Of a stretch of DNA of 64,000 nt, positions 52,796 to 63,023 are shown one piece after another. A program made the position numbers and the translations under genes. The number at the start of each line of letters is the position of its first letter. Position 1 is the stretch's first letter. Source of the stretch: Rotaria sordida (Eukaryota > Rotifera > Eurotatoria > Philodinida > Philodinidae); assembly GCA_905250125.1 (NCBI GenBank), contig CAJNOL010000080.1, positions 4,790 to 68,789 on the forward strand, read 5' to 3'. A model generated the notes under the pieces. It was not told the DNA's origin. It ran no database searches and worked only from the letters and a program-made list of their open reading frames with translations.

Positions 52796-52895
52796 NNNNN
52801 NNNNNNNNNNNNNNNNNNNNNNNNNNNNNNNNNNNNNNNNNNNNNNNNNNNNNNNNNNNNNNNNNNNNNNNNNNNNNNNNNNNNNNNNNNNNNNN
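52796..52895. other. Assembly gap of exactly 100 N
   Basis: A round-number gap is usually a placeholder of unknown size. The order and distance of the sequences on either side therefore depend on scaffolding. It sits in repeat-rich DNA between a transposon-like end and a B-box fragment. Confidence 0.98.
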
Positions 52896-53086
52896 AAACC
52901 CTTTTCATCGGGTTTATTATTCTACGAATTTTTTTTACAGTGTTCTGAGTGGTGCCTATTGACGCTGAGTCATGTCGTTCCCATCGCGTTCGTAAACTGA
53001 TATAAAACATGCCTGTATTCGTTTTTTATTTTTTCCACGACTTCCTCTTCTTCACAGACGCGTACCACTATTCAAATACTTAATAA

Positions 53087-53250
53087 ATGGAAAAAATAAC
53101 TGGTAAAGGTCGATGTATCACACGTGGCAAAGAAAAAAATGCAGTTAGATGTGAAGGTTGTTTATAACTATTTTGTTATAATCATTTAACTGATCATCGA
53201 CAGAGGGTTGGACAACTTTTCGATCGGTGACAAAAATGAATATTTTAAGC
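53087..53250 (+). pseudogene. B-box-like zinc-finger gene fragment
   Basis: From ATG 53087 the frame reads MEKITGKGRCITRGKEKNAV then RCEGCL, a TAA stop, then LFCYNHLTDHRQRVGQLF. The arrangement of Cys and His residues and the FCYNHLTDHRQ motif match the N-terminal B-box-like module common in bdelloid TRIM/NHL-type proteins. One expected Cys (ITCGKEK) is Arg here, and the stop codon falls inside the zinc module. Nothing downstream continues the protein. Confidence 0.65.
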
Positions 53251-53317
53251 AGAATTGAATCGTTCAGGTCAAAAATACCCTGTCTTAAAAGAGTAACTTA
53301 GACGAACGAAACAACAC

Positions 53318-53680
53318 ATGAAAAATGGAAATCCATAGAAAAAATGCAACTTTTCATAAGAAAAATGACTAATAAAAAAATGTTTGGATCATGTATCTAT
53401 GAGAAAAGTACTTCAGTTAAAGTTTACTTATATATATACCTTTTCAGCAGAAAAATGAAATTTCATAGGAAAAAAGCTAACTTTTCATAGGAAAGATGAC
53501 TAAGAAAAAAATGTTTGAATCATTTTTCTATGAGAAAAATACTTCAGCTGAAGTTTATTTATATATATACATTCTCAGTAGAAAAAACAAAATCCATAAA
53601 AGAAATGTGACTTTTCATAGGAAAAATGACTAATAAAAAAAAATTTGAATCATTTTTCTATGAGAAAAATACTTCAGCTG
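53318..53680. repeat. 130-bp tandem array, about 2.7 copies
   Basis: CTTTTCATAGGAAAAATGAC recurs at about 53350, 53481 and 53611, and TACTTCAGCTGAAGTTTA with the following TATATATAC recurs in between. The third copy stops at ACTTCAGCTG at 53680, exactly where the telomere-like tract begins. Confidence 0.85.
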
Positions 53681-53796
53681 GATGGGTGGGTGTGGGTGTG
53701 AATGTGGATGTGGGTGTGGGTTTGGGTGTGGGTGTGGATGTGGGTGTGGGTGTGAGTAAAGAGAAGAACTATAACCATACCTACATCCACACCCTA
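53681..53796. repeat. Longest G-rich telomere-like arm, with C-rich partner
   Basis: About 75 bp of GTGGGT/GTGGAT/GTGAAT units (53683-53755), a 22-nt spacer, then CATACCTACATCCACACCCT. It lies between a truncated tandem array on the left and a truncated pseudogene on the right. Confidence 0.9.
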
Positions 53797-53811
53797 GTAG
53801 TGATTGATGAG

Positions 53812-54255
53812 CTATACTAGGATAAATAACACAATGAATACCAAATTTAAAACAATTTCCGGTAAGAATATACTTGCTTCTTCGCCAAGCCAAATAACAT
53901 CAATATTAGATTGTTCAGGTTGAGAATTGTTTGGTTCATCAATCGATTTATTTTCACGTTGATCTTTCAATTGAAGACTATCACATGTTGGGAGTATACT
54001 TAATGAAAAAAGATCAGGATCATGATGTAGTACGTAATTAACTTCATCTATATTATAACCAATTTCAGGCATTTCTTTAGGTCCCGTTTTTTCATTGAAT
54101 TAATGAACAATATCAAGCATTGCAAGATCAGATAATTCTATTTGTTTTGATGGTTTATGATTTAATACAGCTAATTTTATAATTATTGGTTTTAAGCGAT
54201 AAATTGAATCACTGATTAATTGACTAACATGTTGTAATGTTGCATCTATATTCAT
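53812..54255 (-). pseudogene. Truncated gene fragment with one nonsense codon
   Basis: On the minus strand an ATG at 54255 opens MNIDATLQHVSQLISDSIYR, reads about 51 codons to a TAA at 54102-54100 (expected CAA, Gln), then stays in frame for 95 more codons (EMPEIGYNIDEVNYVLHH ... IDVIWLGEEASIFLPE). Loss of similarity to coding sequence coincides with the edge of the telomere-like tract. Codon use and composition look genuine; the family is not recognised. The remaining exons are absent. Confidence 0.55.
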
Positions 54256-54422
54256 TGGAAAGGTATACTGAGAATCAATACTATTTTATTGATCAGTTAA
54301 TATTTTAATACTTTATGACTAATAAGTGATTAACCAAATGCATCTGATGATAAATAACGAGATTTTTCTCCGTGATTTAGTGCAAAAAACTTTGAAAGAA
54401 ATTGATTAATATGATTCAACTA

Positions 54423-54507
54423 TGGGTGTGAGTATGTGCGTATTGAGAGAAGTGTCTTATCAACATTGGCACCCACACGCATACGCTCACATCGACACTC
54501 CACACCT
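54423..54507. repeat. Telomere-like hairpin
   Basis: TGGGTGTGAGTATGTGCGTA, about 26 nt, then CACCCACACGCATACGCTCA. The variant units are mirrored: GTGAGTATGTGCGTA against ACGCATACGCTCAC, so the two arms share a common origin. Confidence 0.85.
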
Positions 54508-55180
54508 AAACTAATCCCGATCATCGTATTTGCTAAATTAATTCGCAAGAAATACCTGCAATATATTTCAATGTATATAGGCTACAAGAGCAAACATTTT
54601 TGTACAAAACCTACAGCCAGACAACAATTTCACAGTAATGTTAATGACACGGTGCAGGAATCTTTTACGGGGACTAGTTGGTCTCGTGCACATCTCTAGA
54701 GTTAGGACCAGAATTCTGTACACTTAGAAATTTTGTCTCAATTTTTGTTCAAGAATAGTGAAATCATGTTTGAAAACCTCAAAAAAACATAGTTTCGACG
54801 CAGTTTATGCGTCGACATTTTTGCTGAACATTTTTGTTCATTTTAACCTTCTTGAGAATATTTCAAACGAGCCAAAAATAACAAGTCTTAACCAAAAATT
54901 TGCGCTATCTTTTAAATAAATGTTGTTTTCATTTTTGTTCAAGAGTGACGAGAGACTTTTTGAAAGACCAGAAAATTTATTTTCAATATTTAAGCCAATA
55001 AGTTTTTATTTACTCCATAAGGCCCTTTTCAAACATTTTAAAAATTGTCAGAATCGGTCATGTTGTAGAATGGACATTTCTCTACTAAACGCACTATTGA
55101 ACTAAGTTGTAATTTTTATTCATGTGAGACCAGAAGTGTTTTTCCCAAAGCTTTTTTCAAAGTAAAACGGTTGCTGATTT

Positions 55181-55256
55181 TGGTATGCGTGTAGCTGTAG
55201 CTGTGAATGTTGATCTTTCCATTATCCACATCAACGTGCATACACACCCACACTCC
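55181..55256. repeat. Telomere-like hairpin, degenerate
   Basis: GGTATGCGTGTAGCTGTAGC then GTGAATGTTGAT, short loop, then ATCCACATCAACGTGCATAC and ACACCCACACTCC. Confidence 0.7.
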
Positions 55257-55401
55257 AGATTCTCAACGAATTATGAAGATTTTCTGAATAATAATAGATT
55301 GTATTTTCGTAATTGTTTTGCTAAAAATCAAATTTTATCTAATTTTTTGACCATTTTTTCTTACATGTATATTTCTTAACCTCAAATAATAACAAATCTC
55401 A

Positions 55402-55456
55402 GGGGCTTGGGTTAGCTTCAGTTCGCACACGCACACGCACACTCCCATTCACACCA
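55402..55456. repeat. Telomere-like hairpin, weak G arm
   Basis: GGGCTTGGGTTAGC, about 10 nt, then GCACACGCACACGCACACTC and CCATTCACACC. The C-rich arm is much longer than the G-rich arm. Confidence 0.65.
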
Positions 55457-56435
55457 TCAAGTGACTTTTCATGATATACAAGTTCTTCAGAATACTTTTT
55501 CATCATGTTATGTATGTATCCACTGTTGTTGTATGAATTAGCTATATTAGAATACTTTAGTGGTAGAATTTTTCGGTTGGTATCAAAGACTTTTCTTGAA
55601 AAAAAAAAAGTGTTTTCGCATAATCTCTCAAGTCGATGTACAACAAACCGAAATTTTTGTCGAAGCGAACCAAATCGGATTGATTTGAAGTTGATATGTC
55701 TTGATAAATTGTGATAGATATTAAGAATTTTCGAAAGAGTTAACGGTCAAATCGACTTTATATGTATCAATGACATCGTGAAAGTATTCTGAAAGAAGTT
55801 TTATTTTATCTAAACTTGTTTTCGCTGATATCACGTATTACAAAATATGTAATATAGATGATCATGACGTTAAAGTCAGTAACTTGTTTTGTTGACTTGA
55901 GCAGAACAAAAATGAAGAACAATGTAAAGATGAAAAGAAACGAACATGAGTCGACCCAAGTTGGAAGAGAAGATACATATTACATATAGATATATATGCA
56001 TGTCTATGATAACTCATCGGAAAGAAATTTAAGAACAGAAAGAAAAATAATGTATAAGAATAAAATGTGTTATCATATCACGGCAAGTGAGAATAAATCG
56101 AACAATAAAACATTCAGCCATTAACTTTTTTTTGCCTTACAATAGTCTCGTCTTTTGTTGTTTTTTTTGTTTTTAATCACAAACCATAACTATATAAATA
56201 AATATAGATAACAAATAAATATCATTTCAAAATACAATTGCCTTCTTGAATATTCGGTAAGTAGAAAACCATTGAAATTTTCAATATTTGTCGAATATTC
56301 ACTTATTATAATATTTTAATTATACAATAGAATATTTGGTTTGTTTTCATATGTTTAACAATTATTTTCTTATTGAAAATTTTTGCTTCGTCATTCGTGA
56401 AGCTTTTTCTTACAACATGTTGAAAGCAAAAAGAA

Positions 56436-58710
56436 ATGTCAGAAGATAGTTTAATAAATCCCTATTATTTTAATGCAGTGCTTGTCAATGAGCTTCTAAT
56501 AATCATTATTGAATATTTAAAAAAAAATATTTTTAATCGACAAAAATTTTCTACTAAAGAAAATATAGAAAAATGTAAGGAATGATTTATTGAAACTATC
56601 TAGAAAATATTCGTTTTAGATAATACAGAATATGATCTTTCTGAAAATAAAATCATTCAAAGAATTAGAAATTTAAAAGCAAATTTTTAAAAATCATCAA
56701 TTAATATTTTAAATATTTTAGAATTTGTAGTGTCGAGAATTTATCAAAAACTTTTGTTTTGTATTCATACAATTGAAAATAATAGAAATAATTTTTGATG
56801 AAAAATAACGAGAAAATTTAAAAATTCATTCTATATTAGATTTTATGTTTGAAATTTTTAAACGAATTTCTTTAAATCTATTTGATTTTTTCAAACAAAG
56901 ATAAATAAAAATTTTGAAATTTTTGAAGATAAATTACAATATACAATAGTTTAAAACCTGTCCGAGAAAATTATTATAGATACTCAAGATGAATATCTCG
57001 AATGTATAAAAATAATTTAAGTCTATTTTTGAAAATTATCGCCTAATTTCCAATCAATTTTTATGTTTCTATTTTTTATGAAAAGTTCGTACAGTTATTG
57101 AAGAATTTTCTAGAAATCGAAAAGATTTTTTCTAATGTAAACATCTTAAACAGATATTAGAATATGGAAAAAGCGAAAATATAATATAGCTATGAGTACC
57201 ATGACTGAAAAAAGTTTGTGTTATTATGCTTTTTATTGAAAGTTTTCTCAAAGTAGAAAATTCTTGAAAAGAATTTCATCAAATATTTCAATATCTTTTA
57301 CTATATTGTTATGAACTACATCATATAGAAGACATTAATAAGAAATTAAAGGTAAATATTTATAATCAAATTTATCATCAAAATTTAATTTAAAAAAAGA
57401 ATCAATGTGATGAAACGATTAAAATAGAATTCGAAATTATCGAACATGATTGTTTTACAGAGTGGGTACTTCTTTACAAAATATGATATTGAATTAAGTT
57501 GTAGGTTGTTTTGCACAAGTGAAGTTCTATGTATTTTGTCAGGAACTCCTCTTTGTGTAAAACATCTTTTGATCAAAAAGTAGATTTCTCATAACTGAGG
57601 GTGTAGGAAAAACGAAAATTGAAATGTCTGACCTAATGATTAAAAAAAAGAGCCAAATAGAATATTTTATAGGACAGATTTTGCTCTACGTGCTGATAGA
57701 GTAATAAAGATTCTAATTTTTAGTTACGAATCACAATAGTTAAAATACAAAAATGTGCAAAAAATTTCTCGTTCAAACTAACTTTTTAGGCCTTTCAAAG
57801 ATTTTCTCATTACTTTCGCACAAAAAATGATATAAAATTTTTAAGCTCATATTCAGAAAGAACATAAAATTTTGATTCTAATCCATAGGTTTTGACTCAT
57901 CTAAGATACTTTCGACTGGGTCAAAAATGAGCAAACATTTTATTCGAAAACTTTCAGTCTACCCATTATCTATATGAAGAGTCTTCCATCACTTCGATAT
58001 AAATCTTTAATTGCTATTGAAGCTGTTGAACAATATTTACATGAATTTTTACTCAATTCTATTCGAGAAACTATTAAAAATAAAACAACGGATAATACAT
58101 TAGCAATGAAAATTTTTTGTCTTATTGAGGTTCAAAGAATTTTGATTATAATAGAAAAAGATTTTTGAATATAAACAAGTTATTAGATTTTTGACTAGTC
58201 AACATATTAAAATACCATTAGAAGCCATGAGTTCTCTGCATATACAACTCGACAACAGTACACATAGTCATTTTGTATATTTACAAATTAAAATTGATAA
58301 TTTAACTAAAATGTTACGTCGATTTTTCAATTAAAAAAAAAAGTTTTATCTGAATTCAGTGTAATTATATCGACTATGTTAAAATAATAGATTTGATCAT
58401 TTATTTGAATAAAAAGTTTTTTCTACTAATAGCTAAATTAGAAAAGAAATTTTTAATTGTCTTAAACCACATAAAAATTTTGATGCTATTAAAGAAATTA
58501 TTTGATATTATACGAAAGTGTGAAAATTTTCTACAAAATAATGATAACAAAGGCTAATATTGAAATTAATCAATGCTTACGACAGTATATCATTGATATA
58601 ATAGAAGAATATATATCGAGTTTATTAGCTTTTTGTCATAATACTGTGGTAGTTTTTAATCATTTTAAAACAAATTTTTATCAACTTATTAAGCAATTAA
58701 AAATATACAA
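56436..58710 (+). pseudogene. Heavily decayed multi-exon gene
   Basis: From ATG 56436 the frame reads MSEDSLINPYYFNAVLVNEL then a Lys-rich stretch, and is soon broken by stops. Further coding-like pieces on the same strand include VRTVIEEFSRNRKDFF (about 57085, followed by a stop), SLPSLRYKSLIAIEAVEQYL to IEVQRILIIIEKDF (57974-58168, then a stop and EYKQVIRFLTSQ in frame), MSSLHIQLDNSTHSHFVYLQ (about 58228) and MITKANIEINQCLRQYII (about 58541). All are helical and could come from one large alpha-helical protein. I cannot name the family. AT content is higher than in live genes. Confidence 0.5.
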
Positions 58711-58959
58711 TTGAGACTTTCAATAGCTCAGTAATGAGATAAATTATTGAAACCCTGTGATTATTCGAACGAAAGCTATCATGATTATTCAAATATGTAT
58801 ATATATATGTTAGAATTGACATGAAAACTTTAGTTGAGATTAGAATGCGCAAAATAATTTTAAAAAAAACAAAAGAATAGAAAATAAATAAAAGCTTTTT
58901 GAATTATTACAACTTTTCCTTCGACTAAAAGGATAGAGTCTAGAAACGGGAATTCATCT

Positions 58960-59000
58960 GTGTGGGTGTGATCCTATCTTGGTCTTTGTCCACATCCATC
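58960..59000. repeat. Telomere-like hairpin, short
   Basis: TGTGTGGGTGTGAT, about 14 nt, then GTCCACATCCATC. Confidence 0.7.
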
Positions 59001-59419
59001 TCTTTCATGTCCTATTTCGAATAAAATAGTGTGATATATTTTAATCTTTAGTACAAAACTTCATTATCCATTCATGAATTAAATTTTTTTGAGGCGTTCC
59101 TCCTTTTTTCGGCAGTTGCTGTAGTTCGTTACTGGAATTTCAGTATACATTAGGTATCTTCATGTTCTTCCGGCATGATTATCAGATCTAATTGACAATG
59201 TTGTTTCAATTAAATTGAAAAAAAAATGTCCTCATTGTTTATTTAAATCAGAATATGCTACTCTTTATAATTTAAAAGTATTTCCTAGAGTTTACATTGT
59301 ATTTATTTAAGAGTGGTAATGAAGCGAAGAAATTCAATGATTCCCGGCACTTGGAATAGTTAAGATCGGTCTGAAATCCAAGGATTTCAAGGATTCCATC
59401 GCATTTTGTTCGATCTAGA

Positions 59420-59573
59420 TGGGGTGTGGGTGTGGATGTGGATGTCAGTAGTTGAATCATTCGCGTCCACAAACACCCACTCTCACACACCGCCATCCAC
59501 ACTCACACCCACACCCACATACACACCCGCACACACCACACATCCACACACACCCCACACCCACACTCACACC
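59420..59573. repeat. Longest C-rich telomere-like tract
   Basis: GGGGTGTGGGTGTGGATGTG (G arm), about 27 nt, then about 105 bp of CACCCACACTCACACC-type units to 59573. The G arm is about 25 bp, so the arms are unequal. It ends 76 bp before the 3' end of the bacterial-type gene. Confidence 0.9.
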
Positions 59574-59648
59574 TTCAATCAATCGATCCAGAAACATCTG
59601 AAAAATAAAGAGGAATAATCTTGAAACACTCTCAGTTTTTCCTATTTA

Positions 59649-60646
59649 TTATTTCATATTCTCAAGGAGTGTCTTAACAAGCCGATCAAGATCACTCATG
59701 TTAACTGAATTATATGAATCCGTATTTAGGTACCGCTTGATGCGCATTTGAGTAGCTAAGTTGTTTCGAAATGGAGAATTGATTATGTAAACGGGTACAG
59801 TGACATTCCATTCGCGTAACAACTGCATAGTACCTATTGCGCCAAGAGCATCGAATGGCACAAGTATCAAGCCAATCACATGTTGCATGATATCGAATGC
59901 GGTGAGCAGCGTTGGAATGTTGCCCCAAATGATGTCTCCGCCCAACTCGCTCACAATTATGTCTGGTTGCTGATCGTTAGCTTTTGTCAACAGCGTTCGA
60001 ATTCCAATTATATATTTTTCCGGTGAAATGTATGTTGAAGGAAGTCCTACATCAGGAAAGTCGAGTGTAATTTCAGCACCCGCATCACGATGCTGCAGCG
60101 TATCTTCCAAACAGCCAGTACCCGATAGCTTTGTGCCCGCTACTTTTAGACCATGATCATACACTAACCGCTGAATGATATTAGCCGTAACTGTGGTCTT
60201 TCCCACATCGGTAGCCGTACCAGCAACTAACAAAATAGGTTTTGATTGACTTAATTTTCCACATACATAGCTTATTGAATCTTGTGTATTTATCGGAAGA
60301 CCATTGCGCTTCAGTAGACCCAAGCAACGAAATACTGACGGTGGTCCCATATAGGTAATCCACCATCAGGTAAGCCGCCAACTAAATACTTGCTGGATTC
60401 GCGATTGCCCAACACGGCAATAAACCGCTGTCGCTTGTAAACACGCATACCATAACCGTTTAAATCTTCCATCTCCTTATAAGCACCGGTATCGCTCATT
60501 GCTTCAACCAGCACAAGATCACCTTCCTGGCCGACCCCAGCTTCAATGCTAATGCTATCATCATCACCAGGTGATAGTCTAAATCGTGTGTCTGACGCAA
60601 TACCTTGAATAGGTGCAAATGACTTAAGTGTGCGTTGTTGAGCCAT
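59649..60646 (-). pseudogene. Bacterial-type BioD-like P-loop protein, frameshifted
   Basis: Two overlapping minus-strand frames together form one protein. The first (ATG 60646 to TGA 60311) reads MAQQRTLKSFAPIQGIASDT, GDLVLVEAMSDTGAYKEMED, RFIAVLGNRESSKYLVGGLP. The second (60350-59649) reads MGPPSVFRCLGLLKRNGLPI, then the P-loop GTATDVGKTTVTANI, GTKLSGTGCLEDTLQHRDAG, PDIIVSELGGDIIWGNIP, and ends at 59649. GTxTxVGKT is the signature of dethiobiotin synthetase (BioD) and related ATP-dependent enzymes, but the N-terminal part is not BioD, so the reaction is unknown. A one-base shift near 60345-60355 separates the frames; the second frame has a stop just upstream, so it cannot be rescued by an earlier start. 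There are no introns. GC is far higher than around it (60061-60120 is 50% by hand count, 58501-58560 is 22%). This fits horizontal transfer from bacteria followed by recent damage, or a sequencing error. Confidence 0.72.
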
Positions 60647-61050
60647 TCTCTAAACAGTTTTTTGTCGATTGTGTTTCCAAACAGTATACTTTCGTGATAC
60701 TTCTTCGGTCGATAGCACAATAATTTTGTGGTATACTTCGAATGTTAATATTTATATGCGTCTCTTGTCCCGCTATTTCTACAAAAGAATATGAGTAAGA
60801 TGTTGGAAAATTTCCCCGCTTTCTCTCCTTTTTCCAATAGAAAACGTAGAGGGGCACTTATATTCATATATCGTAAACAACCTCTCTCTTTCATACGACT
60901 ACGAAAGGAAGTGACTTCGGCGCTGTTATCCTTAAAGTACCACTATTCTTTTAGAGAAAAAGTGGATAAAGGTGTCGATGTCCACCAGTAACTTTGTTCC
61001 TTTCTACTGGTAGAAACCAAGTTGAATTACGTGTTGAAAATCACGAAGAA

Positions 61051-61090
61051 GGGTGTGGGTCTTGTCTTTCCTCACATCTGCATCCACACC
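61051..61090. repeat. Telomere-like hairpin, short
   Basis: GGGTGTGGGT, about 12 nt, then CACATCTGCATCCACACC. Confidence 0.75.
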
Positions 61091-61460
61091 TTTGTTTACT
61101 TATTAAAATAATCATTAAAATAGTAGACAATATTAAGAATATGTATAGTGTGTTCAGGAAGTCATCTACCAAAAATTAAATTTCAATATTTTCACCATAT
61201 TTTAACTAAATGAGCTAATCTCTTTTCCTGATGACGAAGAAGAATTTCGAGTTTTTTTAATACATGAAAAGTTTTATAACATTGATCTTACTTTGTAGCT
61301 AAAAGAGAAAATTTTACAGTTTTTGCTAAAGATAAAACGATAGATTTTTGATTTCTGTAATATATGCGAGTTTCTTATGCTATTAAATTGCTTAATTTGT
61401 TAAACATTTTATTTGCAATATTTGATTTTTCGCTTACAGCGAAATCTTTTCAACTACTTT

Positions 61461-61970
61461 CTTCTGATTTCAATGATTTTTCACCTATAAATATTACATA
61501 GTATTCTAATGATAACTCTAAAGGGATTTGAGTTTGACTAAGCTATTGAATATTTTTCTAGAGATTCCAGTTTTTCAGAACACTCGTATTTTCAAATTTT
61601 CATCTGAAACTTTGTGCATATAGGGAACTCGACTAGACTGGCTTCCATAAAAAAATTTAGAAGTTTTGAACAAAGTCTCGTCGAAATAGTAAGCTTTCAA
61701 AAAATGCATGTTATACGTGCTATCTATGGAAAAAGGAAAGCCTCATATCTCGAAGAGATTTTGTACAAAACTTCGGAATTCTTTTAACAAAAATTTTCTA
61801 GTTGAGTTCTCTGTATGCACAAATTTTCCGATCAAAATTCGAAAATACGAGTTTTCCGAAAACCTGGGACTCTAGAAAAGAATTTTGATAGCTTAGTGAA
61901 ACGTAAATTCTTTAGGGTTTTTATTAGAACACTATGCATTATCTATAGGCGAAAGATCACTGAAGTCGGC
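61461..61970. repeat. Long inverted repeat (foldback/MITE-like)
   Basis: The arms (about 61461-61697 and 61737-61970) pair imperfectly: ACTCGTATTTTCAAATTTTC against GAAAATTCGAAAATACGAGT (with small gaps), TTTCACCTATA against TATAGGCGAAA, and TTTGACTAAGCTAT against ATAGCTTAGTGAAA. The loop is only about 40 bp, so it could form a long hairpin RNA if transcribed. Confidence 0.8.
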
Positions 61971-62367
61971 AAAGGTTGCCTCATTAGTTTATCTCACGAG
62001 TCACAGGAATTTGTACTTAATTATAAAAACACAAAGTCTATTTTGATCGACAAATACCGTCCCTTGAGTCAAATTATTGGAAAATATTGAATAGCTCACG
62101 AATTTCAGAATAATTTTACGTTTTTCCAGTAATTTGATCCTAGCATCGTTATCTGTTGATGAAAATAGAAATAGTTTTTTTTTACAAAAATGAACATCAA
62201 AACAAAGTTCTACAAAATGGACTATGCCAAAAAGTTTTTGGACGCATTTGTATGTTTTTTTTTGGTAGACTGCTGATGGAAGTAATCAGAAAAGAATCCG
62301 GTCAAGTTCTATATTAATACAGACCGTGCTAGTGCTTTTTTTTTCTGTTTGGTGGATGATGCTCGCT

Positions 62368-62570
62368 AGAGTCTATTGGGTTCAAAATTTTCAGACTCGG
62401 TCGAGTTGTAATTTAAAGCTCTTAATGAGAAATAATTGCTCCGAAGATACAAGATTTTTTTTCTTCGATTTTTTGTATTCGATGACTAGCGCACCCTACA
62501 TAGTTCTTAGACGCCTAAAGCCTGTTGGTTCCAAAGTTTTCCTACCCGAACTCAACTTTACGAGCACTTT
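62368..62570. repeat. Two diverged direct repeats of the 21735 element
   Basis: ATTGGGTTCAAAATTTTCAG at 62368 and GTTGGTTCCAAAGTTTTCC near 62523 resemble the copy at 21735. Short and divergent. Confidence 0.45.
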
Positions 62571-63023
62571 GTAATTTTAGAAATATTCGTTTAGTTTGAG
62601 TATGAATGTCATTTATGAAATTTTGTTTATATTATGAATAACTTAAAATAATTTTAATTTCTTAGATCGTTTTAAACTTATTTTCGTAAAGATTTGTACC
62701 ATTTTTTCCAAGCGTGATTCATACTAAGGACTCAAGAGAAAAGAAAGAAAAAAAGAAACATACCGTATTTTGATGGTCGAGAAGAAAAATATATATTTTT
62801 TAATAACGCCTTGCAATAAAATAGCATATTTTGCACCAATTACAAAGGAAAGGAAAAAAGAAAAAAAATGCTTATCACATTTATTTAATAGCCAGACATA
62901 ATATTCCTATTTTCCACATAAATACAAAAAACAACTCCATCTATCTCTCTCACAAAAATAGCAACATACAATCGATAAATAATCAAATTTGAGTAGAAAT
63001 AAAAAAGCCTATATCTTTTAAGC

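Larger units (their letters stand above)
54256..56435. other. Intergenic with three telomere-like hairpins
   Basis: Hairpins are at 54423, 55181 and 55402. No gene recognised; all ORFs are short and hydrophobic or include the tracts. Confidence 0.5.
58711..59648. other. Intergenic with two telomere-like tracts
   Basis: Holds tracts at 58960 and 59420. A short relic near 59215-59275 reads KKKCPHCLFKSEYATLYNLK, which suggests a lost zinc-finger exon. No intact gene. Confidence 0.45.
60647..63023. other. Intergenic with repeats
   Basis: Contains the telomere-like hairpin at 61051, an inverted repeat at 61461-61970 and direct repeats near 62368 and 62520. The upstream region of the P-loop gene (60647-60780) shows no recognisable promoter. 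No gene supported. Confidence 0.5.

Noticed and set aside
59406..59618. Plus-strand frame rich in Thr-His-Pro
   Set aside because: Translation of the C-rich telomere-like tract, not a gene.
60791..60991. 66-codon plus-strand frame above the P-loop gene
   Set aside because: No domain, overlaps the presumed promoter side of the minus-strand gene; no support.
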